Shown: one piece after another, positions 23,343-34,200 of the stretch
Layout of the letters: every line of letters starts with the position of its first letter
Position numbering within the stretch: position 1 is the stretch's first letter
Origin: Carex sylvatica
Taxonomy: Eukaryota > Streptophyta > Magnoliopsida > Poales > Cyperaceae
Length of the DNA: 64,000 bases
Direction of reading: 5' to 3'
Assembly: GCA_964058845.1 (NCBI GenBank)
Contig: CAXKVR010000036.1
Span: 558,001 to 622,000, forward strand
The notes under the pieces: model-generated
The model's input: the letters and a program-made list of their open reading frames with translations, nothing else
Told to the model about the DNA's origin: nothing
The model's database searches: none
Position numbers and translations under genes: made by a program

Positions 23343-23500
23343 TTATACTTTTTTTTAAGTAAAGATTGGAGGTCAAGTCATCCAACTATTTAATATATTT
23401 GTTATTATAACAAATAATTTTTTTAATCAGAGTTTCGAACTCATAACCTCTCACATAGAGACCATGTGTCTTTGTCACTAAATCAAAGACTAGTTCTTGT
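23343..23500 (-). mobile_element. SINE-like tRNA-derived repeat
   Basis: On the minus strand an A-box-like TTTAGTGACAAAG (about 23490) is followed by GGTTATGAGTTCGAAACTC (23430-23448), a good polymerase III B box. The body reads TATTAAATAGTTGGATGACT and TTGACCTCCAATC. The copy is bounded by repeated GTCAGTTTATACT (23337-23349 and 23502-23514), which fits a target duplication of about 13 bp typical of LINE-driven SINE insertion. Confidence 0.6.
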
Positions 23501-23629
23501 TGTCAGTTTATACTGGCACGAACTTATTCTAAATAGAATATATAGCCTATAGGAAACTACTACGATCATCCCAAAAATAGATGTATGTAAGTACATATGA
23601 ATAATAATATTTATATGATAATATATTTA

Positions 23630-24035
23630 ATTAACTAGTCTTGTATGGCCAGTCTAATGTGAGAGTTTTCTATGTTTGAAAAAAAAATGGTAAAAATATT
23701 AAGCTGTATTTTCTAGGAATTTGCCGACACAAAATGAACGCTTCAAGCATTTAAAAAATGGACCGGGTTGAGTACAAATTGAGATCTAGTGAAGTAACTT
23801 AATTTTTAAATTTTAAATCAGGACCATTAGATTTAAATCCGCAATAATTCATCCAAAGTTGAGTGTACACATCCCGAACAATGTATTCAAATCAAACCGT
23901 CTCAATTCAAAACTAAAAAATTGAGTTACTATAGGGGATCCGGACCCATATGGTACTGAGGTCAACTTCTTTTCTGGAGAATTATGTTTCCATTATATAA
24001 AACATGGAGAGAGTTCCAAACTTAGAGATTATCAT
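23630..24035 (+). repeat. Tandem duplication downstream of GLR A, unit 1, part 2
   Basis: Matches 27700-27930: GGCCAGTCTAATGT, ACAAAATGAACGCTTCAAG, ATGGACCGGGT, GGTACTGAG-TCAACTTCTT, GAGAATTATG-TCCATT. A third partial copy is at 41020-41100. A MITE interrupts it at 23770-23947. Confidence 0.7.
23770..23947. mobile_element. Mutator-type MITE, related to the one at 60465-60668
   Basis: It starts GAGTACAAATTGAGATCTAG and ends GGGATCCGGACCC; the second half mirrors the first (AAAAATTGAGTTAC near the right end). The paralogous copy at 27815-27830 reads GACCGGGTCTGGTACTGAG without it, an empty site. The 9-bp duplication is no longer recognisable here but is perfect at the related 60-kb copy. Confidence 0.65.
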
Positions 24036-24143
24036 TAGTTTTTTTTTTTTTTTCCTTAAAAAGATTCAGGTAGAGTCTTTAATTAAATTTCATACTCCTC
24101 TTATTACAATAGAGGATTTTTTTCATTTGAATATAAAACCCAC

Positions 24144-25590
24144 AGAAATTTTTATTAAAACCCTAAAAAAATTGTTTTTACAAATCTGTCCTCAATTTTT
24201 TTTTTTTTTTTAAACTACTTAGACCGTCTGGGACAGAGGCGCTCCATAGCCCTAGCAAACCGCCTGTACCAAGGGCGGTCCTCTCTCTTTTTTTTAGAGA
24301 GAGATTTAATATTTTTCATGTTTTCTTGTCTAGAGTGTATGCCAAAAAAAAAAAAAACCTTTGATATATTTATGAGTGATGTCGTAACATTTTATAACTT
24401 TGATTCGATTTGTCAGTTGGATATCACAAGTCTAAAGATAATACTAATTAAGAACTTGGCCTTGATTCTTAATAATTATTTTATTCAAAATATACACAAG
24501 AAAATATGGTTAGTTTGCCTCAATGATGTCAACAACTTTTTTTTTCCTTTTCTAGAGAATAATTGGAGAGTAAGAGATAATAATTGAATTATTTGATTAT
24601 TGTCAACATATATCATTTGCTTGAATAAGCAAACGCACACAATAAATAGTAATTAATGTATTTTAAAATAATTATATGGATAATTCTTAAATAATATCTT
24701 AGGCTTTTGACTAAACAAAATACCGATCATTGTATGTCTACCGTTGAACAAAACTTAATTGAATTTTTGAGACACTAAACGATATTTTTTTACAATTCTG
24801 ATGCATCGGATGTCCGGAGATTTCCCCCGAACAAAATTCGGATCCATGTCGTCCCTCCCTTTCGAAAAAGTGGACATACGTGCAAATTCGACTTTCCTAG
24901 CCAAAGTTATGACTGTTTAAAGTTTTTTCAAAAGATGAACTTTGAAAATTCATAACTAATTATAGGAAAATTCAAATAAATTGAAATTTATGTCAATTCT
25001 GTGTATTTTTTTAATGCTCTACATGCTAGTGTAATTACTTTTGTAGTTGGATTCTTATATCAGTCCAATTATTCAAACATATGATATATGTTGACAATAA
25101 TCAAATAATTCAATTATTATCTCTTGCTCTCCAATTATTCTCTAAAAAAAAAAATTGACATCATTTAGGCAATCTAACCATATTTCCATGTGTATATTTG
25201 AATAAAATAAATTATTACGAATCAAGGTCAAGTCCTTAATTAGTGTTATCTTTAGACTTGTGAAATCCAACTGACAAATCGAATAAAAGTTATAAAGAGT
25301 TACGACATCACTCACAAATATATCAAATGTCTTATTTTTTGGCATACACCCTAAATAAGAAAACATGAATTATATTAAATCTCTCTCTTAAAAAAAGAAA
25401 AGAAAAAGGAGGACCACCCGGCCTATGGGCGGTCAGGTCCCTAGTGGACCGCCCCTGGCACAGGCGGTATGCTATAGGGCTATGGAGTGCCTCTGTCCCA
25501 GGCAGTCTGGGTAGTTTTTAAAAAAAAATCTAGAATTGGGAGCAGATTTGTAAAAACAATTTTTTTTTAGGGTGTTAATAAAAATGTCCG
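24144..25590. mobile_element. Fold-back element with about 500-bp arms
   Basis: The left arm (24144-24625) and right arm (25070-25590) are inverted copies, seen as mirrored frames (MFSCLECMPK on + and MFSYLGCMPK on -). Both arms carry GGGACAGAGGCGCTCC-like and GGCGGTCC words; the outer ends read TTTTTATTAAAACCCTA and, reversed, TTTTTATTAACACCCTA. The loop at 24626-25069 is single-copy here and AT-rich, with CCGGAGATTTCCCCCG. There is no transposase. It is inserted in unit 1 of the tandem duplication; unit 2 lacks it. Superfamily uncertain. Confidence 0.75.
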
Positions 25591-25604
25591 TAAAACTCAA
25601 GACA

Positions 25605-25660
25605 TCTCACATCAGAGATCATGTGTTTTTACCACTAGATCAAAAGTTAGTTCTTGAGAT
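25605..25660 (-). repeat. Partial SINE-like head
   Basis: TCTCACATCAGAGATCATGTG and ACCACTAGATCAAA match the tRNA-like head of the repeat at 23343-23500. Only the head is present. Confidence 0.35.
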
Positions 25661-25779
25661 TGTCATAATTAGTTAGTGCTGGGAGAAATGCATTTGACCC
25701 GTTAGCTACTAATATACATGAAAATTGGAAGTTTTATTCATGAAACGTATAACATTAGCCAAATTAATTTGAAGAGAAA

Positions 25780-26110
25780 AATATTAAAATTTAAATCTAA
25801 ATTATTGTTCAATTTTTTTCTGTTAAGCAGAAACTGCGCTCTACGTTGTTAAACAAACAGGTAGAAAATTTCTGATATATGATTTATTCAAACACTAAAA
25901 TAAGGTGTCTTTACTCCTAAATTTTGTATAAATATTTTAAATGGTCTATAGCTTGTAGCTGAAGTGGTCAACAGGAAGAAGGAAGTTAGATTTTATACAA
26001 ATGGTTAAGTTTTTTCTTTAATAATTTTGACAGTTCAAAAGACAAATTCAAATGACCAAAATTCCTAAATATTGTAAAATAATATTTAACAATGCATAAA
26101 TTAAATAATT
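25780..26110 (+). repeat. Tandem duplication downstream of GLR A, unit 1, part 3
   Basis: Matches 28720-29400 without the MITE found there: AAATTATTGTTCAATTTTTTT, ATACAAATGGTTAA, TAATTTTGACAGT, CATAAATATT, CAATGCATAA. It provides the empty site of the MITE at 28972-29354 (ATTGTAAAATAATATTTAAC). Confidence 0.65.
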
Positions 26111-26149
26111 AAAAATAATTGTATTACTCCTGATACATTAAATAATCAA

Positions 26150-26690
26150 GGCCAGTCAGAGTTACAATAAGCGCAAATTAAGAATGATGATATGGCAACT
26201 ATCATGGTCGAATAATTAAAGAAAAACGACCTTGATAGTTCTGAGACTATAAATAAACTATACTTGATAGGACCATATAGCGAAGGCCATCAAGGACTGC
26301 TCATGAGCTGAGTACAGAGTCCGTTGTCGAAAATATTTCACAACGGTCCAATAAAAGCTTGCTCGGCAAGAGCAGGCTCAGCGCGAGCTCATGACCATCG
26401 CTCTACTATATATGCAGGTGTCACCGCTTCCGTATGACAATATGTCAGATTATGAAGTAACGAGTTACCATAACCACTTCTATACGGCGGTTACAGACCG
26501 ATCTATATAAGGCTCTAAACTCAATCGAGTTAGGAATTTGCAATTCGATTCACACAAGATGTCTATAAGGAAAAGTTTGAACACCTTACCAACTTCCAAT
26601 ACACAAACATATATACAGCCTAACCCTCCAGAGATAGGACGTATACTTAATGAACACTAACAATAAAAACAAAACAAAAACAAAAAAACT
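26150..26690 (+). mobile_element. Possible LTR-like insertion between the tandem units
   Basis: Distinctly more GC-rich than its neighbours and absent from the other unit. It includes a TATA-like CTATATAAGGC (about 26503) followed by a leader-like stretch, as in LTRs. I could not find matching TG/CA ends with a target duplication. It could instead be a piece of another transposon. Confidence 0.3.
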
Positions 26691-26744
26691 ATATATGATA
26701 GAGCGAATAACTACGTTCAAATTAGCCACAATATAATTGCATGC

Positions 26745-27095
26745 AGTCATCCTATTTTTTTCAAAATGATGCCACCGATTTAATTTGTAATTTTTTTAAT
26801 GTTATGAAGAAAAAAAGGGAATTTCAGTCCCTCAAAATTATCCTTATTATTTTATGGCCTTTGTTCGATGCCATTCCTTTGAAAGGTTTGATCCATTAAT
26901 TAATGGTACAGCCAGCTGGAGAGTATTAGATTGTAACTAATTATTTAATTATTAATTAATATCATTTCGGAAATATTTGGTCACCAAGTTTGTTTATAGA
27001 TTATTAAATAATTTTACTTGTGAGGTCATTATCACCTGGCCCACTTGTGTTTCATCAAGTTTGCACGTCATATAACTAAATTAAATCCCGTAGGA
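26745..27095 (+). repeat. Tandem duplication downstream of GLR A, unit 2, part 1
   Basis: Partner of 22900-23275, with the same words in the same order. Non-coding. Confidence 0.7.
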
Positions 27096-27164
27096 TGCTT
27101 GTAGACAACGGAATCTCCTCACATGAAAAAAAATAAAAATTAATTTGAAACTACCTAGTGATGT

Positions 27165-27552
27165 TGACATTTGCATTTGTCCAATATGCACCACGTCTTT
27201 TATCTTCATTTTTAAAATTCGAACAGTTGATCCGAACCGCTCAACGTGATCTTCATAATAAAATATGGTTGGAGACCAAATTTTATATTTTTTTAGAATT
27301 TTTTTACTATTTTTTTAGATAGGTACAATATGACTTTATCAGATGGTCCAGAATCTCCTTAAAAGGTAATTTTGTATCCATATAAAAAAATAGTAAAAAA
27401 ATTCTAAAAAATATAAAATTTGGTCTCCAAGCATATTTTATTATGAAGATCATGTTGAGCGGTTCGGATCGACTGTTCGAAATTTGAAAATGAAAATAAA
27501 AGACATGATGCATATTGGAGCATCAAAATAATGATACATTTGAACCCTCCTC
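27165..27552. mobile_element. Palindromic Mutator-type MITE
   Basis: Inner palindrome: CCGAACCGCTCAACGTGATC, TTGGAGACCAAATTTTATA and TTTTTTAGATAGGTA on the left; TGGTCTCCAAGCATATTTTA, GATCATGTTGAGCGGTTCGG on the right. Outer repeats include CCAATATGCA-CA-GTCTTTTAT. The right end reversed, GAGGAGGGTTCAAATG, equals the terminus of the element at 44735-45150. The left end is eroded and no target duplication is seen. Confidence 0.7.
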
Positions 27553-27699
27553 ATATATATATATACCTATAGACACTTTAGATCATCCCAATGTGATTTC
27601 AGTACATATTAATAAAGACTATACTATTATATAAATTAGTTGATTTTGTCAGGTGAAGACTTTGCTGGGAAATATTAATTAATACCATTTCTTTAAATG

Positions 27700-27930
27700 C
27701 AGACGGCCAGTCTAATGTTGTGAGTTTGTGTAAGTTTGGAGAAAAAAATTGAAAAATTTTAAGGTGTACTTTCCAGGAATTTCGCTTACACAAAATGAAC
27801 GCTTCAAGCCTTTAAATGGACCGGGTCTGGTACTGAGCTCAACTTCTTGCGTGGAGAACTCTATCCATTGTATAAAAAATGGGAGATCGAGCTAGAGTTC
27901 CAAGAGCTTAGAAATTGTCTGGGGAAAATG
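27700..27930 (+). repeat. Tandem duplication downstream of GLR A, unit 2, part 2
   Basis: Partner of 23630-24035. It is continuous where unit 1 carries a MITE, a SINE-like head and the fold-back element. It contains a TATA-like TGTATAAAAAATGG near its end, so the ancestral sequence may have been a promoter region. That is inference. Confidence 0.65.
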
Positions 27931-27984
27931 CATTGGAAGTTTTATTCATGAAATAATAAATATATATATATAGAGAGAGAGAGA

Positions 27985-28412
27985 GTTGGACTAAAATTAA
28001 TGAGCCATGGAATATAAAATAAGTTTTTGTTCCACGACACTATATTTTTATTTTGAAAATCTAAACAACCGATCCGAACCGCTCAACATGATCTCCATAT
28101 TGAAATGTGCTTGAAGACCAAATTTTACATTTTTTGAAATTATTTTACTATTTATTAAGCCACTTTGAAAATCGCTGATCCTAATGATCCAGAAACTTTT
28201 ATTATTTTTTACTGTTCACGGTAAAACAACGATTTTCAAAGCGGATTAATAAATAGTAAAAAAAAATCCAAAAAATATAAAATTTAGTCTCCAAGCACAT
28301 TTGAATATAGATAACATGTTGGAAGGTTCGAATCGGTTGTTTGAATTTTTAAAATAAAAATATGTGGAGTACAAACCCTGTTCTTGAAACTCCATGGCTC
28401 ACCCAAGTCACC
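27985..28412. mobile_element. Palindromic Mutator-type MITE
   Basis: Same inner core as its relatives (CCGAACCGCTCAACATGATC, TTGAAGACCAAATTTTACA, TTATTAAGCCACTTTGAAAA, then the mirrored half). Outer repeats share GAGCCATGGA. The ends are approximate because the left side runs into a GA/TA microsatellite. Confidence 0.65.
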
Positions 28413-28486
28413 TCTATACATACGCGCACACACATATATATGTCAAATTTTGAGAAAATGAAATAAAATTTCGATAATATTTTAAA

Positions 28487-28698
28487 GAGATAGGAGTAGG
28501 TCCGATGCCCATTGGACCTATTTTTAGGTTCGATGGGCTCGATCACCGTACGATCATCATTAAGATCTATGCGCACGGAAATTGATAAAACCTCACACGG
28601 ATTTTAATACAGAGTACGCGAATCTTGATGCAATTGAATGGTCACAACACCCATCGAACCAAAGTAGGTCCAATGGGCATCGGACCTACTCCGACTCC
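28487..28698. mobile_element. Mutator-type MITE (212 bp) with perfect 9-bp target duplication
   Basis: It begins GAGATAGGAGTAGGTCCGAT; the other end reversed reads GGAGTCGGAGTAGGTCCGAT. The repeats extend through CCCATTGGACCTA and GGTTCGATGGG. It is flanked by TATTTTAAA at 28478-28486 and 28699-28707. The 9-bp duplication and long inverted repeats point to a Mutator-like transposase. Confidence 0.85.
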
Positions 28699-28719
28699 TA
28701 TTTTAAAATGTTAAACAAT

Positions 28720-29400
28720 AAAATATTTGAGTTAAATTATTGTTGAATTTTTTTGGTTTAGCCGATGGTGAGTATGAGGATCGAATAATTGGATTTGGGA
28801 TACTATACAAATGGTTCAAATTTTATTTATTTTTTTATTCATGCGTTGGGTTGAAAACTTTTATTTTTTTATTTATTTTTATTTATTTTTCAATTTTGAC
28901 AGTAAAAAAAAATTGAACTGACCCAAAATCATAAATATTAGTAATTTCATACTATGTTAATATTGTAATAAGAGCAGGGTTAAAATTTGTCATCGGTTTT
29001 GTACTACAATTAATCATGCTCTACATTTATATTTCTATTTTTAAAGTCCGAATAATTGATCTGAACTGCTCAACATGATATCCATATCAAAATGTGCTTG
29101 GAGACCAAATTTTATATCTTTTGGAGACCAAATTATTGTTTACATATGATTCTAGACCATCCAAAATAGTGATTTTATACCTATCTAAAACAAATAGTTA
29201 AAAAATTTTAAAAAATGTAAAATTTGGACTGCAATCGCATTTTAATATGGAAATCATGTTGAAGGCTTGACTATTCGGATTTTGGAAATGAAGATAAAAA
29301 TATGAACCATGATTGAAGCACAAAACCAATGGTGCATTAATTTTAACCCTGCTCTTGTAATATAATACTTATCAATGCATAATTAGCTAATTAAAGTGTT
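28720..29400 (+). repeat. Tandem duplication downstream of GLR A, unit 2, part 3
   Basis: Partner of 25780-26110, split by the MITE at 28972-29354. Confidence 0.6.
28972..29354. mobile_element. Palindromic Mutator-type MITE (383 bp), 9-bp target duplication
   Basis: Both ends read GAGCAGGGTTAAAAT (right end reversed). The core has TTGGAGACCAAATTTTATA, ATTTTATACCTATCT and mirrored halves. It is flanked by TTGTAATAA (28963-28971) and TTGTAATAT (29355-29363), eight of nine bases identical. The paralogous block at about 26080 is an empty site. Confidence 0.85.
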
Positions 29401-30695
29401 TATGTGGTTGGTACATAGACATTAATTGCTTACCAAGGAAATTCTGAGTAAAAAAGAATGGACAAAGATACATATGTTGGTTTTGTTATGCTGTTTTGAA
29501 CATTTTAGTTAAATTAGGGACCATATATCTATTTAGTGTGCTCATACTTTAACTTCGCACAAATCTCAAACACAAGCCTTCCTTGCTGTTCTCAATGCAG
29601 TTTGTTGGTGTGTATGAATAAATCTCCAATCAATTAAATTTCAATACACATAAATAGAAAGTTTAAAACCATAGAGATGATTAAACACACCATGCATGGT
29701 TAACGGTAGATCTGTCCCTGAATGTAATAGTTTATAGTCATATCCATGTCATCATTTACATTAACAATGCGAAAAAGAGGCAAATCTAGCTCACCATTTG
29801 CTAACTTGATCAAACAACCTAGCTGACCATTGATTGTTGTTGTTGTTGTTCATATTTCTCGAGTGCTTTTCATTGGTTGGGACTCATATTTTGTGCAATA
29901 GCTCTAATACTTTAACTATTGAAAAATGATAATGTTGTATTTTTTTTTCTATTTTTTGTTGTTGTATAATTATACTTTAATACACTACCAAGAATTTGTT
30001 TTATAAAAATTTGACTAATGCCATGGGTAAGACCTCAAAGATAGTTATATCCGAGGATATAGTTATCTCTCGCGGGAGTATTAGTGTGGGTACCAGGTTT
30101 TTAAAACAGATTCGAGTAGTAAAGAATTTTTTTTTTGGCAAAATCTAGTGAAAAACATCACAAAACCATTTAACAAGCAACGAAAATGAGGGAGGCAAGT
30201 AGGAGGGGGGAGGGAACACCAGTGTTCATATGTTCATGTTGAATGATATGGAAAACAAGGATATACAAGGGTGTTCAATTCAGATGCACTACCATCACAT
30301 TTACTCAATCAAATGCTGTTCAAATGTTTGATTTTTAGGCCCTTCTTGTAGTGTTGACATTTAATTTATTGATGAAGCTCTTGTCAGCCCCTGCCAGGTT
30401 CTCCAGAAAAGTGTAAGCTAGGAAGAAGAGATTATAAACTATACAGTTTATAATCCAAGGGAAATAACCCTGCAATTACAACCCCAATGAATCATTTTAT
30501 TAATCCAAGGGAGCTTTGCATGCATGCACTTACCCATTTATCATTTTTTTGCTTAATTAGTGTGGTCCATTATAGATATTTTTTAATTTAACAAATTTAG
30601 CTCGAAATATGTTCATTGGATAGTCAACGACTTTAATTCATTTTACTTCTAATTTTATGTTGCATTCATCACCATTCTTTAATGATAATATTGTA
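29401..30695. other. Upstream spacer of GLR gene B
   Basis: No gene seen. TCTTGTAGTG at 30345 resembles a CACTA 3' terminus but has no partner or subterminal repeats. A TTG trinucleotide run lies at 29836-29850. The stretch from about 30530 is duplicated inverted at 14642-15230. Confidence 0.5.
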
Positions 30696-30704
30696 TATTT
30701 TCTC

Positions 30705-31103
30705 GAGTAAGGCTAGGGTGCTATGGGTTGCATAGAGAGATATGGTGCTACGGCTCAATATTTGACTTTTCAAAATTCTAACGGTCGATCCGAACCGTTC
30801 ATCTTCTTCTCCATATTAATATGTGTTTGGAGACCAAATTTTACATTTTTAAAATTTTTTTTACTATTTTGTTAGATAGGTAGAAAATCACTTGATCTAA
30901 AAAATTATGCATCATTCAGATATTTGATTTTCTAACTATCTAAAAAAATAGTAAAAAATTTTCAAAAAATTTAGTCTCCAAACACATATTAATATGGAGA
31001 ACAAAATAAACGGTTCGGATCGACCGTTAGAATTTAAAAAACTCGAATATTAAGCCGTAGCACCGTAGTCCTCTATGCAACCCATAGCATCCTAGCCTTA
31101 CTC
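30705..31103. mobile_element. Palindromic Mutator-type MITE (399 bp) in the GLR gene B upstream region
   Basis: The ends read GAGTAAGGCTAGGGTGCTAT and, reversed, GAGTAAGGCTAGGATGCTAT; inverted repeats extend about 58 bp and then continue into the family core (TTGGAGACCAAATTTTACA, TGTTAGATAGGTAGAAAATC, mirrored). It is flanked by TATTTTCTC (30696-30704) and TATTTTCTT (31104-31112), eight of nine identical. The inverted paralog at 15.0 kb has the site without the insert. It ends 179 bp upstream of the gene B start codon. Confidence 0.9.
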
Positions 31104-31233
31104 TATTTTCTTTAACGACTTTCCCAACATAAATATATTTTTTCTGTATATATGTATATACGTTAGCTACATGTCCTTGCTTGACTTTGTCAAAGTAAAC
31201 ACATGAAGTTATAATAAAAAATACATGCGGAGC

Positions 31234-31243
31234 CTACAAATAG
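31234..31243 (+). promoter_or_regulatory. TATA-like element of GLR gene B
   Basis: CTACAAATAG lies about 45 bp upstream of the ATG. The duplicated promoter at 14.66 kb has CTATAAAG at the same position, so gene B has a weaker TATA word. Confidence 0.4.
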
Positions 31244-31282
31244 ATAAGCGAGCATACAGAGAAGATTGTACTATGCATTAAA

Positions 31283-34200
31283 ATGGAGACACCGAATTCA
31301 CTAATGTTTCTCCTCCACTTTATCTTATTTTTAGTTGTTACAGCTCAAAATTCAAACAATCAGATGCCAATCGGAGTTATACTCGATTTGGACACCCTTG
31401 TGGGCAAAATGGCTCGAACCAGCATTGCGATGGCTGTGGAAGACTTCTACGCACTACATTCGAATTATAGTAGCAGACTTGTGCTCTATACCAGAGATTC
31501 CAACAACGACAATGTCAAGGCTACATTAGCAGGTGACTAATAATCTTATTAAGTTATAAAAATGCAATCAATATGGGTATGTTTAGTTACAATGAGAACA
31601 AGTTATTCTGAACAAGCTATTCGGTGTTTGGTTGAGTTAGAATAACTAGAATATAGAATCAAACTTGTTTGTCTTATATTAGAATAAACAATTCTACAAA
31701 AAATTGGAACAAGCTATTCTAATATTGCCATCCATATCTACCAAATTTGATATTGAGAAATTCGATGACACAAGTAGCTTTGCACTATGTCAAGTATGGA
31801 TGGAAGCAATTTTGTCATATGATAAAGCCTATAAAACAAGCAGCTATTATCAATTCTTCATTAATGATTATGATTTTTTAGAACTTAAGGCACAAATCAA
31901 TAGAATATATATATATCAGCAAATAACAAAACATACCCTATATTGTTAGGGGTATCGACTATATGAAACCCCAGAAATAACTACTAAGAGCAAATTATTT
32001 AACTAATTTATTTTAAAGACACATCTGGTTGGGTTTCAATTCTGGTTTTTGTTAATTACATTGGGCCAGATCAGTCTGTACCTGCAGTACCAACCTACCA
32101 CAATGACCAAGTTTGGACCTGCAATTGAGTATACACGAGATGAAGAGAAGCAAAATATATATATTCAGCATAGTTTTCTTGTCTGAAATACTCTATTTCA
32201 GGTCATATATTCGACCCTGGTCTAGCAAACTATGGTGCGATTCAGTTAAAAAAAAAGGGTGCGGGGTGGGATAATGCTCTCATAAAATGTACTGTTGAAT
32301 TGATGCTGGGAGTATTGTGTCCTTTGATGAGAGCATTATCCCACCCCGCACCCTTTTTTTTTTTTTTGTATTGTCAACGTAAAATTGTATTGTCTTCGGA
32401 TGTGTTCTCTTGAACCAAATCCCACTGTAAAAGTCTACTCTTTTTTTATGAACAAAAACTACAGTAGATATCTTTCTTTTATTTTAAACTCCAAATAATA
32501 TTAGGATCTAAAAACCTACAATCTTCTTGCAGCACTAGACTTGCTCCAAAACAATAAGACTGAAGTCATCATTGGACCTCAGAAATCCTCACAAGCTGTC
32601 ATTGTCTCCGAATTCGGTAACACCAGTCAGGTGCCGGTAATTTCATTCTCAGCGACCAGCCCCACTCTTACCTCCATCAATTTGCCCTACTTTATAAGGA
32701 CAGCCATAAATGATGCCGTTCAGGTAAACCCAATTACCTCTCTCATCAAAGCCTATGGATGGCGAGAGGTAGTTCCAATATATGAAGATACTGATTTTGG
32801 ACGGGGCATTCTCCCCTTCTTTGCAGATGCCCTTGAAGAGATCAATGTACGAATTCCTTACCGTTGCTTAATATCGAAATTGTCAACTGATGACCAAATC
32901 AAGCAAGAACTCTACAAGTTACAGACCATGCAAACAAGGGTTTTTGTTGTGCACATGTCATCTTCCTTGGGCTCTAACCTATTTTTGAAGGCTAAAGAAG
33001 TAGGGATGATGGGTGAAGGGTATGTATGGATTATGACAGATGGAGTGACAAACATGGTTGACTCCCTAAATGAAAGTGTCACCAGTGCAATGAAGGGAGC
33101 TCTAGGTGTACGGCTATATGTACCCAAGACTGACGAGTTGAATAACTTCACAACCAGATGGAGAAGGAGATTCCAAGCAGACAATCCCCAAGAAACATCT
33201 AATGACCCTAGCATCTATGCATTATGGGCTTATGATACCATCTTTGCACTAGCAATGGCTGTAGAAAAAGTAGGGGTTCAAAACACCAAAATTGATAACT
33301 CTACAGCTCCTCCGGTGCTGCCTATCTTTCCCAATGGGCCTCTACTTCTCGAGGCAATCACCAATATCAAGTTTCGAGGATTGAGTGGCAACTTTGAATT
33401 AATAAATGGACAGTTGCAGTATTCCTCGTTTGAAATAATTAACATTTTTGGAAGGGGGGTAAGAGAAATTGGATATTGGAGTGAAGAACAAGGATTATCA
33501 AGGGATGTAGGTGAAAGCAAGAAGAAGAGATATTATTCAACATCACCAAGAGATTTAAATCCTGTCATTTGGCCAGGGGAAACAATTGTTGTCCCCAAGG
33601 GTTGGGAAATCCCAGTCAGTGGAAGAAAATTACGTGTTGGAGTAACAGTAAGTACACGTCTCGAGTACATGAATGTGGAGATAGACCCTCATAGAAATGC
33701 AACAAAAGCAAGCGGGTACTCAGTTGATGTGTTTGAAGCAGCTGTGAAGAAATTGCCTTATGCAGTCCCATTCGAATATGAACATTTCGGAGGGACGCTT
33801 GGGGACTCGTTCACCTACAACGATTTGGTCTATCAAGTTTATCTTGGGGTACTTATCTCCTTATGAAATATATAGCTAAATATGTTTTGTCACTAACAAT
33901 ATTATTAGTAATCTAGCAATAACTGTCATCAATTTAATTAAATACGCATGGTTGAGGTTTTTATAACTAATTTGTTTTCCTTCTCGGTAGTTCAGTTTTT
34001 ATTCCTTGGTTAAGTTTAGGTCTATTTAATTTTTTTTTTTTTTAGAGAATGATGGAGGTCCAGCTATCAAATTCCTTTACCTATCATGTTGTGTCGAATT
34101 TTTGAAAGGAAAAATAATTTGTTCTTCATATGTCTATTTGAAAAGTTCAATTTGTTCGTGATACTGTTAAGATTCTACTCTACTGTAATTTGAGTACCAG

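Larger units (their letters stand above)
31533..32532 (+). other. Intron 1 of GLR gene B (1000 bp)
   Basis: In genes A and C this intron is only 123 and 114 bp. The extra length comes largely from a MITE-like element (31575-31938) and a hairpin element (32248-32367). 32005-32060 resembles 11270-11340. Confidence 0.75.

Noticed and set aside
24318..24587. Pair of similar frames at 24318 (+) and 25142 (-) as duplicated genes
   Set aside because: They are the two arms of a fold-back element; there is no domain or codon signal.
30343..30353. TTCTTGTAGTG as a CACTA right end
   Set aside because: No matching left end, no subterminal repeats and no target duplication.
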